A stretch of 64,000 bases of DNA from Caprimulgus europaeus (GCA_907165065.1 OU015523.1:16925834-16989833), one strand, 5' to 3'. Counted from the stretch's first letter, positions 45,879-58,413 are shown. Notes: a model not told the origin generated them from the sequence alone. A program made the numbers and translations.

Positions 45879-48800
45879 GATTAAGGCCTTCCATGATGGC
45901 CAAGAGATCCAAGCTTGGTCAGGATGGGTGGCAGGTCATGACCAGGCGCAGCACCTGAGCCACCCTGGTCCTGCTGGATCAGCGTCACCCTGAGCCCATC
46001 CAAGGGCCACCACAGCTGAGCAGCTCAGGGTGCACTGAGCCAAGAGGGGAGCCTCCTGCCCCACTCCCGGGTCTTGCTGGCTGGCATGGTGGTTTTGGCT
46101 TCTCCCTCACCCAGCTTGTTTCAGCCCCCTGTTACTTCAGCTAGAGAACAGTCAATCCCCTCCACTTCTTCCCCAGTCTTTTCCATTTCTTTATTGCTGG
46201 TGACTTCCTCAGGGCAAGGAAATACTTTCTTTTACACGTTGGTACAATGCTGAGGGAATTATTTGCATGCTTTAATGGGCGGTGCGTGCCCTTGCCTGGA
46301 GATGCAGGAAAAGAGGATTGCATGGGCGTGACGTGCATTAGCTCTTCAGAACATACCTCCTCGGGGAGGCTGTCTGGTGAGTTTGGCAATGCCCTTGGAG
46401 AGGCTTGTGTGCACAGTGTGAGGGTAATAAGCTGCAAAGAATGAAGGCAAGGCTGGTGGTGTTTGTTCCTCCTGTCTTCCTACTCATCTAGGCATAAATA
46501 ACAGGGAGGAAGCTCTCACTGTTTATGTAGGAACTGGAAGCAAGGCACAGCTTTCTTACTTATCCATTGGGATAGCCTGGAGATGACTCAGGCTGTTTTC
46601 CTCACTACCTCTTTGCAATATATATACATATATTCATACATATTTACTTCAGCAAGGTCTTATTCTTAAAATTTTCAAGTGTAAGTCTTCCAGAAGAGCT
46701 ATCCCAGCTCCCACCTTCCTCCTGGGAGTGCTGCTTTTGCTGTCACAAGAGATTTCTGTTGGTATAGCTGATTTCGATAAGTGAAACAAAAATGACTATA
46801 TATTGGCAAAAATACTTATAAATTGATTCAACAGCATTTGCACTAAGGTTTTTGCCATTATGGAAATTTGAATTTCTCTGCCAAGAAAAAGAGGAGGGGG
46901 GGGAAGTTGTTCCTTAACAATATTGCTATTCTGGCACAAAAAAAAGACTTTTACAGATCTGCCTTAAAATTTGTTTTCTCGGGTATTCACTCAACTCATG
47001 ATGAACCTCTTCCCACTAAACACTTCCAGTATAACTAGGGACCAGGCTTGAAACAAGCCAGCGTATTTAGCAGTTCTCCTGAACACTAATGCACGGGAAC
47101 AAGATCTGAACTCTGACACTGAGCCCTCAAACCAAAATAAATCCTCAGGCACTTTAGAACTGGGAAAAGTTCAGCTCTGGAAATGCTGGGTCTGGTCTTT
47201 TTTTGCTTTTATCTGCAACAGAAGAATCTGCTGGATTTGAGCATTAGATCAGAACATCTTGAGGCTTAAGGGTGGATCTCAATTATACAGCTCAGGTCTA
47301 TCACTAACCATAATGGGTTCTCTGCATTGTTTCTTGAGGACATGCCCATGCAGACAATAGCTATGTGCTGGCAAGCCAAGGTCTAAACATATCTAAACAC
47401 TACATGATCATAAAAAAGAAAAAAAGAAAGAGGAGGGATAGGGAACTGGGCTGCTGTACTACATGTACTTGGCAGATACCTGAGCACTGTACAGAGCAAT
47501 GCCATTGCAGGAGCAAAGTATGTTCTCCTGGGACATGCTATTCCTCAGAGCTGCTCCCCTGGTCTACCATCTCCACTGTAATTGCCTCTTGGAGTGCTAG
47601 ATGTTAACACTATGGCCCCAGGGAACGCTGCTTTTTCAGCAGCTTGTGGGAAAGAACAAAGAGGGTGACAGGAGAGCGCCGGGAGCGAAGCACAGCGCTA
47701 GGCACCTGGCTCTTCATGGGGGAAAACCTCAAGCTACAAGTCAGCAGATTTACCACAATTTCAAGCACTGCTAAAATTTCATTGCAGTCCTGGTAAAAGT
47801 ATGTGCAAAGCTGCACTTGCTCAAAAGCAGCCAGGGCCAGAAAGACATTGGAAAGAACCATTAGCTCCTGGTGAAGAGCTGGTATCCACCTAAGGAGAGG
47901 CTGGGCTTTTAGGTTAGCCTGGAACTGAGATCACAAGCAGAATATGGGCAGATCTTAGCTCTGACATGAACTTTCCAAGCAGCTTGGGCAAGACAAGTTT
48001 TGGTGTAATTCACTGCCCCTAATTTTAGTTTATTTGAAAGTTTAGGTCTTTGAGCAGGGCCAAAGTTAGTGGAGAAATACAAGGACTTCCAGAGTGACTC
48101 ACTTCACTAGGTTTGGTGATGGATGTCAGTAGAACAAATTGCTCTTTGAAGAGGTGCTCTCTAGTGAGTATGGAAGCAAAACAAATCCCGCCTTTGCCCC
48201 TCTATGCTGTGTTTCTTTCTCCCTCCTGTACAATGTAGATAAAGGCCCAAGGAGACTCATAGTGTGGGACTACACTTGGAGAGACAGTTTGCCAGCTGGG
48301 TACATCCACAAGGGGCTAATGCAGTGCATGAAAGTGGCTATGAGAGCACGAGTGAGCTCTCAGAAGGGTGTACTCTGTGCACCTCTTTTGCCTCATGGCA
48401 AACAGACAGCATCCTCCCCTCAGCAGGGATTGCCTTGGGCAGCCCAGGGAACTGATGAATTATAAATCCACATAATCTTCCCCAGAAATAACTTGTTCCC
48501 ATGTGCATCATCTGTGTTCCTGTCAGATGCCAGCTTGTACTTCAGATTTTCACTAATTTGATTAAACCCAGGATCACTTTTTCTTAATCTGGGTGTAATC
48601 CCTCAGATAGAAATTATCACAGCCTCTGGCTGACATGCAGCTCTTTTATCTAGGGCAGCCAGAAGTGCTGCCCAAGAGTGTGATGGCTGCATGAATCTGC
48701 CTGGTACAATGGGGTGGAGATGGGCAACCTCCAGTTGGGAAGAAAGGACCTGCCACCCTATTCCCCTCAGCAGTACAGAGGAACCACTGAGGTGCCTTGC

Positions 48801-51800
48801 TGGTACAGGGGAGCACCTGAGGCGGCCCAAAAGTTGTAACTCAGAAGCAAATCTGGACAGATGACCTGGAGCAGCCTTTTGGCCACCTCAGAGCAGGGCT
48901 GTAAATCTCCTCGGTCTGCAGAGCCCCAGGGTCAGAGAGGGTAGAGGAAGAAACGGAGCAGCATCCTCCCCAGAACTTCTCAGCTGCTGGCTCTGCCCTG
49001 CCAACAAGTACCATAAGACCTGCGTGCCTGGGGGAGACAATGGGGGTCCTTCCCCGCTTTGATTCTGAGCCACCGCTGCCCTGCACTAACTTTTGGAAAG
49101 ATGATGAGCTCCCTGCTCTGCTCTGCAGTCGGACCATGGTAGCTGGTAGTGACCACACCACGCTCAGCGTACGGTCCCGGTGCCAGACTGACAGTGTCCA
49201 GACACACTCCGGTGGGTATGTCGTGTGTCCATGCTCATTCAAACCCTTCCTTTGCAATGCATGGCTGAAGCTGATTAAAGGACAAGAGCCTCCATGTCCT
49301 CTGGTCTTCACACAGAGTAAGCAGCAATACAGACAACACTTGCTAGGACTTCACTCTAATGTTCCCAGGTGTGATAAACTTCATCCACAGTGACAGTGAA
49401 ACAGCAGGCTTATGCAGGTTCTGAAACTGTGGGGGAACTACATCTTGTCCTTCCCGTTGCACAGAAGCAGCCATCCCCAGCTTATTTTAAACATGCAGCA
49501 AACACACACATGCAATTGTGTGAAACTGCTGGAGAAAAATCTCTGGGCTAGCACTGTCCTTGTGGATGCCAGAAATCCCAAGTAACGCCAGCGATGGAGA
49601 GGGGGGTTAGGCTGTGCTCTTGTGACAAAGGACAGAACGGATTTCTAAGTATTTGCTTTTAAAGAGATACTATACCTCTCCACCATGCAGAGGAACTCAT
49701 CTCAATTACCTCCAGTTGAGGCTGTTTTTTAGGCAATCTTGTTTGGGTTCTGAACATGTAGACACAAAATTTTTGAAATGACTTTTTTGTAAAAGCCAGC
49801 AACCTTGTCAACTATGCCTGTCACCCGAGTTCTCTCTCTCACTCATCAATTCTCTTCTTGTAATTAATTTCCTTCCTTTTTTCCATCAGGTAATATTACA
49901 GCGTGTTGATAAGCAGCTCTTTTCTTTTGCCCTAGAACAGTGATCAGTGCAAACAGGTAGGTTTTAAAATCCTTGAAGAGAAAGATGTTCTGCAAAAAGA
50001 ACTTGTTACTGAATCAAAATTGTATTGCAGATAAGGAGGACTCATAAACTTGAAGGGAAAATCTATAGCTGGTCAGCATTTTGCTTACTCATGCCTGCTT
50101 AAGTTGCTCTGGGCAGTAAACACTCTGGGAATACAACACATCCTTGGGCTATAGCCCATCTGCATAGAACCATTTTGCTGCTGAATGTGCATTTCTTACT
50201 AAGGCTAACTGCTCATCTCAGGGCTATAATGATACTGATGCACTCATGCCATGAACTGCAACCCACTCTTCTGGCAGTTCTCTTGTTTTATTTCCCCACC
50301 GCAAGAGCCAGAATGAATTGTATTTGTTGGTGAAGTTTATTTTTGCTGGCTTTCCATCTCGGGCAGTGGAGGATTTTATGGAGCTATCTTGTCTGTTTCA
50401 AAACCTTTTTTTAATCATCCTTTTTCCCAGCAGTTACACTGTCCTGAAATAGCCCTGTATATAACACCAATCATCTGTATGTGCTTCATGTTTCCCAGGG
50501 TACAAAACTCCCTCTACAAGCACAGTTGAGGAGAACAACTGTGACCCTGCACCTCTGGCCACCAGGCTGCTGGCTGTGGCTGGGGTAGGTGACATCCTTG
50601 CTCTTTCCTAGACTTCTCGTGCATCTCAGCTAAGATGACAAGTGATTTCTCTGCATGTAAACTCCAGGAGTCAGGGGTACTTCTGAGCCTCAGGGATTAG
50701 AACCATACTCAGACTGTCCCAAATCCAGACCGGGGTGAGACTGCAGTGTTTCTTAGCCTCTTCCTCACGTCTGTCACTTCTGCAGGACCCCAGGGGCATC
50801 CTACTTGAGGCCCTTATCCCTGTGCCTCAGGGAGACAAGAGCATTTCCTTACTAATTCTGGATGGGCAGGATGCTTTTCCTAACAGCTGTGAAGCACTTA
50901 GGCCATTATAAGCAATGGGACCCCTATAGGAACTATACTTGATTACCAGCAAATCTGGGGGCTCCTGGCTCCCTTGCGCCAGTGGCAATGCCAGTTCAGG
51001 GCAATGCTGCCTTGTGCTGGAGCTGCGGTTTGTGTGGGCCTGATGTCAGAGCAGATTCCCGAATTAAAAACTCCAAGGGAAAAAAAGGGGCAGGGGGGAG
51101 AGGTGCTTTCTGTGTGTTTGTTTCAAGTGGGATTGGTTCTCCAACCTGTTTCACAGTGTTTGTCCACTGTGGGGAGAGATGGGAAGTGGGATTATGGTGG
51201 TGAGGCAAAGCTTTTGCCCTGCTACTGCTCATGGATGTTTTGGTACATCCAGCAAGAGCCCCAGACTCCTGAATTATGAGATTATCCTCCCTCTTACATC
51301 CTTCAAATGTACCTGGGGTATATACCTTTTTTTCTTTTTGGTTTCCTCCTTACCACGTGCTGCTTTCTAGACAATTCCATAGTCACTATGAAAATGTCCC
51401 CTCTGTAGCACCCGCCTTAGCACAACACTTAGTTTTGTAGCTTTTTACAAAAATCTTCATTACTCAAAAGTGAACCTGCACAATGACTGGCTCCATTTCA
51501 GAGCCAAATACTTTCAAGTTTTTCTCTAGAATCCTGAGCCTGTGTAGAAGAATTTCCCTGGTTCAGCAGCAAAAAAAAAAGTCAGTACCACTTCTAACCA
51601 ACAATTAGCTCCTTCGCAAAGCTCGAGCACTCCCATGCCAGTTTGATAACTACCAGTTGAAAAATGAGTCTGGTGGAAGACCCAGAGTGAGAGTCTGGGC
51701 CTTGAGAACGGGGTCCTAATTCATAAGCCATTACTGTGCGCAGCACTTGCCAAGAGAGCCAACACAGTGAGGTAAGGTTGCACCATGCTCTCTCCTTCCT

Positions 51801-54127
51801 TGAATAAAAAGTGCCTGCTCTAATGAGAAGCAAGTCCCTGATTCAGCAGAGCACTTAAGTGTTTTGATGAACTAGGGCCAGACTGAACATCTTGTGCAGA
51901 ACTCAGATGTCTAGCGAACAATATCAAATATTTTATTGATGGATGCAGACTTAAATGAAAATTAAAGACATGGCTATTTAAGGCCATAGGTGCCCAAACT
52001 CATATTGTTCATTTTTTATTATATTAAAGTAATCATTTGTACGGGAACAGAAGCAGCCACCTCCAGAAAATCCATCCCTGTCATGCTGGGAAGAATATTC
52101 TCAGTCCTCCTCCAGCGCCTTGTCAATTTGATGGTTTTATGTAGTTTGCTTAGAAACTCATCACATTCAGGTTATTTCAGATGAACAAGTTTCAGCCATA
52201 TCCTCTCTTTTCCTACCAAGAACACCCAGCCTTAGTACCTCTATTGGCTGCTTAAGGTATGGGGAATTGAGGCACAGCCTCTGGTAGGCTAGATCAGGTA
52301 TTAGAAAGGTGTGATCGACACGGTGGAGCACCACTAAGATCTTAAGATCCTGCCGGCACCCTTACTTGGCCACCAGTCAAGAGGCAGGGTGCTGAGCTCG
52401 GTTTCTGAGGTTGCAGCCAGCGAGGGTCCCCGTCCCCCTGCTCTCCTCTAACAGCTCCGTCCGTCCTACTAAAAGGGGCTTTTGAACTCAGAGAACATGA
52501 ATCTTGAAAAACGAAGCATTATGGCAGGTGAAGATAAACCTCAGTCTATTGAAACTGTCTCCCCTCATTCATTGTGCAGCTTTTCACCTGAAATGCTGGA
52601 TGCAGCAGTGCATTGTAACTGAAAGCCACACCGCATGCATGCAGACAGGTGGAGAGAGCAGAGGTTGGACTTAAGCACATCCTGATTTTGGGGCATTTCT
52701 CTTCGGAAACATCATATTTTTCTAACACAAACTTGTAATGAAAAGTTAGCTTTTATATGTTTGAAAAGATATCTGTATTATAGTAAGATGCCAAACAGAT
52801 CTTACCTATTTCTCATATAGTGACACATCCTTTATTCTCTCTCCTTGTCCACCCTCGAGCAACAATCTTCAACTCCCTTTTATGTACCGATAAAACACCC
52901 ACTTGCTCCCTTAGCAAGGTAAAAAAAAGAAAAGACTGGAAGTGTGAATTAAAAAAAAAAGAAATCTTGCATTTTTCTCCATCTTGTATATACTTAGATG
53001 CAACCACCTCCCTGCCATGGAATACAGGCAGGTGCAAAATGGGGATAAAATAAAAAAAAAATTTAAAAGAGTACATGCAGACATTTTTTGGCTCAACCTT
53101 GTGCTCTTTTAGACATACTCCCATATAGCCACTAGTGCTCAAATGATTTACAGAGAAGGCGTAAGTTACATGGCACTCAGTTTATCTGCTCTGGAATGGC
53201 AAAGTGCACACACAGATATACAATGTGGTTCCAGGGAGTCTAGGGATTTCAAAGCTGCTTTATCTCCCAGATAACTCACTGGCAAAGAAGGGCGAATTAA
53301 AAACAGCATCGGTAACTAAAACTGGAATGACAGATTATGATTATGGCCTTTAAAAAAGAAGTGTCACTTAAATGCATGTTACAGCTTTGTCCAGAGCAAG
53401 AGTTTAACCCTGCAATTTTTTGATTTGTGGATTCCTAAGCACTTTACTGGAGAAGCACAAATCCTTGAAGAGTGTACTTGCATCTATTGGCGATGGTGTT
53501 GCTTTTCTTGATCTCACAGCATCCCCATCTTCCAAGTAGTTTTTGGGGATTTATGAAGCAGTAGTAAAAACGCATCTCCTAGCAGTCAGACAGGAACCAC
53601 GCTCTCCTCAATCCCACACGTTGATCTGATTCACTGCATGACTCCAGAAGCCTCCGCCTCCTCTCCGGTAAAACACAAAAACCCCACAGTTTTCAAGTTC
53701 TCAGGCTGAGGCACTTTGAGCTTACTCTTGAGAAAGGCTGAGCAGCCAAAGTTCCCACCTACAGAAGTGCCAAGCACCCAATAATTTTGTACAGGCATAG
53801 CACTGAGGCACTTGAAATGACAGGAATGCTGCGTATTCCTGCCCTTCGCCTCTGCAGCCCGCGACACCACTGCTCTGCTGGAAGGTAATGCCTTGTATAT
53901 GGTATTTTGCAGCGGGAAAGGCTGGAGCCCTAATTTTCACAGGGTCTCTGAGGAACATTTATCATGGTTTTGCAAAAGTATTTGAATGACTTGGAAGGCT
54001 TCAGAAAAATGCAAAACGTTTGCATCCCTCAGCCAGGGGGAGGAAGAAGGTGCAGGATGAAGCTTAGCCAAGCCTGACCGGGTAGAGTGGATCTTGATCT
54101 TTGCTCACCCTGTAGTTAGATATTGTT

Positions 54128-54142
54128 CCCCCCCCCCCCCCC
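54128..54142 (+). repeat. C15 homopolymer
   Basis: There are 15 consecutive C between TATTGTT and ATTTAATA. It is a mononucleotide repeat likely to vary in length and to cause sequencing error. Confidence 0.95.
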
Positions 54143-55880
54143 ATTTAATAGAGTCACTGCTTTCTCTCTTAAAGTGATCTCATTAAAGGCAGGGGAAAAG
54201 CCAGCAGGAGGGCTGACACCTGTAATTACAGAGGGAAGGCCAACGGAAATACAGTTACATACAATCACCTTGGCTTCTCTGGGTCCCCTCTTAAGGGAAT
54301 TACCCTTCAAAAAGCAAGAATCCCTTTTGCCGCCTTTCTGAACCACGAGACCTCATGGTGGAGCACATCTCACTGTAGCTGCACTGCTGCTGTTTTTGTT
54401 GTCTGCTGTAGGTAACTCCATCCTCTGGAGACTCTTGAGATAAGGTACAAGTGGATGATGGAAAATAGTTTATTTGGGCCCAGCTCCATTCCTTTTTTTG
54501 TTGCTCTCCTGAGTAAGTGGGAACCACAGGAGCTTTTCTTCTCTGCTGTGAAGGGCACTGTACTGTCCATAGGCAAACTGCCCCAATGGGTACCTATTAA
54601 TTCTTCACACGGTTGTTGTTTTCAAGGTGAAGGCCAAAGCGTGGCTCTTGTTGCAACACATGCAAAAGGCTGGTGAACTTGGGAGATGCCACAAAAAAAA
54701 ACCCCAGGTGGGAGATAACATTCTTTACTATTCTGGGTAGTATCCACTGCTGGGATCCTTGTTTTCCCAGCAAATGCAGGCCTAGGCTGTGGCAGTTGGG
54801 ATAAGAGATTTGTTTCTCTGTGTTGAGCTACATGCAGGCTGTTGCTGGAAGCAGGAATATGCCTGAGCAGAAGCTGACATATCTAGCAGCAAGAGCAAAG
54901 GGCTTTAGACCCTTGGACTCTTAACTGGAATCTGGTAAAGCTTTTCTATGTGCTGGCCTTCCCTCTCTGTGACTCCGTTTTCCCATCCCTAAAATGGCCA
55001 TAATAAAACTCCCTGCTGAAAAACAACCAGTTTCTTGAAGTAAAAAATGCCGCAGAAGGACTCTGTGATGTCCACAGCAGCAGGCATCCACATAACGCCC
55101 TGCACTGCTTACCCAAGGCTCACCCTTCTCCTTTCATCGCATCCTGTGTTACCTACCCCTGGAATTCAACTGCTCTTCAGCAGCCCACAACCGCACCTCA
55201 GTGAGCAGTCCAAAAGGAAAAAAAATACATATTGCTGCAAATCTGCAAAATAATGATTCACGATTACTCCTGGGATGAACTGAGAGGGACACACAAACCA
55301 AAGAGCAGGAATTTTCAGGTATTAAAACATGATTTGGATCTGACCCACGGGAGTGACAGGAGTGACATTTCCTGTATGTTATCTCTGCTTCTCACAGCCG
55401 CCCTGCCAAGGTATCAAAAAGAGTTTGTAATTGCTTGTAGATACTGAAAACAAAGCTCTCCTGAGTTTTCTTAAGCTAATCTCACTGATACCTGTTACGG
55501 GAGGAGAACGTAAGTACTCTACCCTCCCTGCCTGGTTTGACATCATAAAATTTTCTTTGACTCGTACGGATTTGCTCTCTGTTTAAATCACTGCCGGTAA
55601 CAGAACTGAGACACATTTTTCTCCTGAAAGAGACACTAGGTCTGAGTTTACAGCGTCACAGTTGCATGCGACAGTTTCACGCTGCAAAGAAATGGCAATG
55701 CATGAACTGTCCCAAGGCAAAAGACGGATCGAACTGATAGTGTGCCACATCATCTACACTGGTTAAGTGGCACTTCAAAAGGCAATATGGCTCAGAAGTT
55801 GTCTGGAGGTCTTCTTTTAGTGTCCTATTGATGATGCTTCGCTGCCACATAGAAAGAAACCCAAGTTTGGTATGGTGGAT

Positions 55881-55916
55881 TGCTCTTAAGGAGTGAAATG
55901 CTGTTAAGGAGTGAAA
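55881..55916 (+). repeat. 18-bp tandem duplication
   Basis: TGCTCTTAAGGAGTGAAA is followed directly by TGCTGTTAAGGAGTGAAA, with one base difference. Confidence 0.9.
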
Positions 55917-57194
55917 ATGAAATGAAAAGATGATTTCAGGCTCTGAAATTTCTACCCAGTTCCTAATTCCCTTCTCCCCGCCTGCTGGCAAGAGCCAAGC
56001 CTTTCATGGGAAGTCTTAAAAGAAACCCTCAAAGATGAGTGTAATGAAAGCTAACTGAGAGCGCTGCCCCGGGGTCAAGACGGTGCAGCTTGGGAGGAAA
56101 ACTGCTGCTCAGGTGCCATGGATTTTCCAGGTAAGCCAAAAGCTTCAGTCTCACAGTGTGTCAGCACAGTACCAGATGCAATAAAGATCACCAGAGGTAC
56201 AAAATGGAGCTTATGCAGAAGACTAAAAAAGTGCCTCTGAATTGTTGGCCTGCCATCTAAAACTGCATCTGTTCTCATTGCTGGTTCTTACTTTAAACTT
56301 CACTATGCTCAGTCCCAGAAGCACCTCAGTACTGAGCAGGTCGAGCTGTCCAGCAGGTCCAGCTGGAATCACAAAGATGGAGCATGCTGCACATCTGCAA
56401 GCACCAGATCCATCAGCTCTAAATGCAGACCTAGGGCACAGTGACAAGACCAAACTCCACCACCAGTGTGGTGCCTCCACCACCTTTTAAAAACACGTGC
56501 TGGTTTTAGTGGCAAGCCTTCCCTGTACATACATGGGTCTGTGGGCAAACAGTTCGATGAGCAAGCCCTTGTGCAGGATGTTTAAGGCCCAAATTCAGTT
56601 CTCTTCTCCTGCAGAGGGGAGTTTCAAGCCCTGTTTAGCAGGGAAGTGCTATAACTACGTTTCTTTTCCGGAAGAACGTTCCCAGCTAAATTTTGGGGCC
56701 CTTAGGAGGTGAAGCCTCCTGCGGGAAAAAGGGTGCTGAAACACTTTCTCATTTCCAAGCTCATAACAGCTCATAACCCTCCTCATTCTGGAGGGTCTGC
56801 TAAGCCATGGAGAACGAAAAAGGAGCTGATTTTCTTTGCCAGAGGATCCAGACAGCAGCAAAAAGCAAAGTGATCAAACACACAGTCGCAACCTCTGCGT
56901 GCCTTTCCCACAATGGGAAGCGTAAGGATGACGGGTGCCTTAGCCAGGCTCCCTGAGCAACAGGGAGCACAGAAAGACACCCTGTGACTCTTCACCGAGT
57001 CCCTGATCACCAGGCGTAGCAATTGTCACGCTTTGAAGCAGTTTCTGGCAAGCGTAGGCGTATCTCCCAGCGCCTGGGAAGGTCTGAGGCCGGGCGGGCG
57101 CCATGCCAGCCGCGCTGCCCCTCACAGCCCGCCAGCACAGCCCCGGGTCTGGGTGGGAAGGGGCCCCTCCGTCACGGGCGGCAGCGCCGGCAAG

Positions 57195-57227
57195 ACCCAC
57201 GGGGAACCCACGGGGAACCCACGGGGC
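57195..57227 (+). repeat. 11-bp tandem repeat, three copies
   Basis: ACCCACGGGGA occurs at 57195, 57206 and 57217, the last with a changed final base. It lies within the upstream part of the CpG island. Confidence 0.9.
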
Positions 57228-57545
57228 ACCTTCAGACTCCCGGCGGCCGCGGTCACGCCAAACTCTCAGAGGGCAGCGGGGGGGGCGGTGGAGGGGGAAG
57301 GAGGCGCGGCCCGGCATGGCGGCGGCGCTGAGCCCGGCCCGGCGGGGCAGCCTCGCCCCCGGGAGAGCGGGAGGAGCCCCCGCGCCCCGACCCGCCTCCC
57401 CCCACCGCGGCGAGGCGCGGCTGGGGCAGCCGAGGTGAACCCCAAGGTGCACCAGGAGCCGGGCCCCGCTCCCGCCCACAGCCCCCCCGCTCCATCGCCC
57501 CGTTCCCGTCCCCGCCTGCCCGCCGCCTCGGAGGGGCGGTGCGGC

Positions 57546-57557
57546 GGGGCGGGGCGG
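57546..57557 (+). promoter_or_regulatory. Overlapping GC boxes (Sp1/KLF-type)
   Basis: GGGGCGGGGCGG forms two overlapping GC boxes, and another GGGGCGG core lies just upstream near 57533-57539. They sit 15-40 bp in front of the TATA-like motif, the usual place for Sp1-family sites in a housekeeping-type promoter. ATP1A1 promoters are known to depend on GC boxes. Use in this species is inferred. Confidence 0.65.
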
Positions 57558-57569
57558 AGCGGTGAGAGC

Positions 57570-57579
57570 TCTTTATGCG
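57570..57579 (+). promoter_or_regulatory. TATA-like core promoter motif
   Basis: CTCTTTATGC stands out as the only A/T-rich hexamer in a G+C-dominated stretch, directly downstream of the GC boxes. If used, it would place transcription initiation near 57600 and give a 5' UTR of about 210 bases. Confidence 0.5.
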
Positions 57580-57745
57580 GCGGGAAGCCGGCGGCTCTCG
57601 GAGCTGCGGGTGGCTGCGGCGAGAGAGAGGAGCGACCCGGGCGGGGGCAGAGGGGGGCGAGGCGAAGGAGAGGAGCCGAGGAGGAAGAGGAAGGCGAGCG
57701 GCGGCCGGGGCGCTGCTATTGTTCCGCACCTGCCGCTGACCGGGA

Positions 57746-57751
57746 CACGTG
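57746..57751. promoter_or_regulatory. E-box CACGTG in the 5' UTR region
   Basis: This is a perfect palindromic CACGTG, the class bound by MYC/MAX, USF and TFE-family factors. It lies about 60 bp upstream of the start codon. Function is not shown by sequence alone. Confidence 0.4.
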
Positions 57752-57812
57752 GCGCCGCTGAGCCCCGCTCCTCGCCCCCAGCCGCCTGACCCGCACGCAG
57801 TCGCCCGGCACC

Positions 57813-57824
57813 ATGGGCAAGGGG
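57813..57824 (+). CDS. ATP1A1: First coding exon (Met-Gly-Lys-Gly), probable Na+/K+-ATPase alpha-1
   Basis: The exon has only four codons. The ATG is in good Kozak context (GGCACCATGG) and codes Met-Gly-Lys-Gly. Directly behind it is a strong splice donor, G|GTGAGC, at 57825, in phase 0. It lies in a CpG island behind GC boxes and a TATA-like motif. Na+/K+-ATPase alpha-1, the plasma-membrane P-type pump catalytic subunit that exports 3 Na+ and imports 2 K+ per ATP, starts with MGKG in vertebrates. Its first coding exon is known to be this short, with exon 2 continuing GRDKYEP-like text. The other alpha paralogues begin differently (alpha-2 MGRG, alpha-3 MGDK). HMGB1/2 also begin MGKG, but their start codon is normally in exon 2, and the next residues here, across the donor, do not continue as DPKKP. 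Exon 2 is not in the window. Identity is probable; that this is a first exon is more certain. Confidence 0.58.
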
Positions 57825-58391
57825 GTGAGCAGCGGGGCCCGGGCGGGCTGGGGTGGAGCGCATGGCCGGGAGTGGGAAATTCAAGGAGCCCGGAGCATGA
57901 CCGGTCGCCGTTCCCCTCCGTCTGGGGCGGGCGGGGCTCCGCTTTGTCTGTGCCGGGCTCGAGGGGCGGGCGGCCACGTCGTGTGTGAGGGCGGCGGGGC
58001 CGAGGCGGGCGGTAACGGCCGTTAGAGGGCGGCGCCGGTGCCTCCTGTCCCCGAGCAACGTGCTCTGGCGGCCGCCCGCCGCCGGGAGAGGAAGTAACGG
58101 GCGGGGGCGCGGGAGACACACACACGCTCCCCCCCTGGAGCGAGGGACCGGCGGCCTCTCCCGGGCACAGACATGGCCGCGAAGTGCGAGGGGGGGCCCT
58201 GTCCTGCTCAGCCCTAACCCCGCCGCCTTCTCCTTAATGCCGAGTCCCCCCGAAAAGGGGCCTCCCGCCCCCGGGCGTGTGGGGCCCGCAGCCCCCGGGG
58301 CTGGTGTTATCTGATGGCCTTTTGGAGCTGAGCTGCCGAGCGTGGCTGCTCCCCTAAGAGTACTTTAGACTTCTTGAGAAACTAATGCCCC

Positions 58392-58413
58392 GGGGGGGGG
58401 TGTGGGGAAGGGG
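58392..58413 (+). promoter_or_regulatory. G-quadruplex-prone run in intron 1
   Basis: Runs of nine, four and four G separated by TGT and AA satisfy the usual four-tract quadruplex pattern on the plus (coding) strand, just past the CpG island. Confidence 0.55.

Larger units (their letters stand above)
45691..57055. other. 11-kb stretch without recognisable repeats, upstream of the promoter
   Basis: No CR1, LTR or other interspersed repeat and no convincing exon was recognised. Open frames stay at or below about 156 codons. The stretch is AT-richer than the flanking DNA between about 49.7 and 55 kb. A hairpin lies at 45852-45878, a 15-C run at 54128-54142 and an 18-bp tandem duplication at 55881-55916. 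By position this is 5' flanking DNA of the gene at 57.8 kb and may hold its distal regulatory elements. Confidence 0.55.
57056..58340. promoter_or_regulatory. CpG island spanning promoter and first exon
   Basis: About 1.3 kb have very high G+C and dense CpG, with sharp edges on both sides. The flanking DNA is poor in CpG. The island covers the GC boxes, the TATA-like motif, the exon at 57813 and the first 500 bp of the intron. It explains the long overlapping open frames on both strands here (up to 290 codons at 57253-58125, minus), which arise because stop codons are rare in such DNA. An 11-bp unit, ACCCACGGGGA, is repeated three times at 57195-57227. Confidence 0.93.

Noticed and set aside
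57033-57761. 242-codon plus-strand frame over the promoter
   Set aside because: It spans GC boxes and the TATA-like motif and has no recognisable domain. Composition keeps it open.
57813-57830. HMGB1/HMGB2 as an alternative for the MGKG start
   Set aside because: Those proteins also begin MGKG, but their start codon normally lies in the second exon, preceded by a non-coding first exon. A split after four codons fits ATP1A1 better. It is not excluded by sequence alone.
57253-58125. 290-codon minus-strand frame across the CpG island
   Set aside because: It is rich in Pro, Arg, Ala and Gly, overlaps open frames on the other strand, and lies across a first exon and its splice donor. Stop codons are rare in such GC-rich DNA, so chance explains it.
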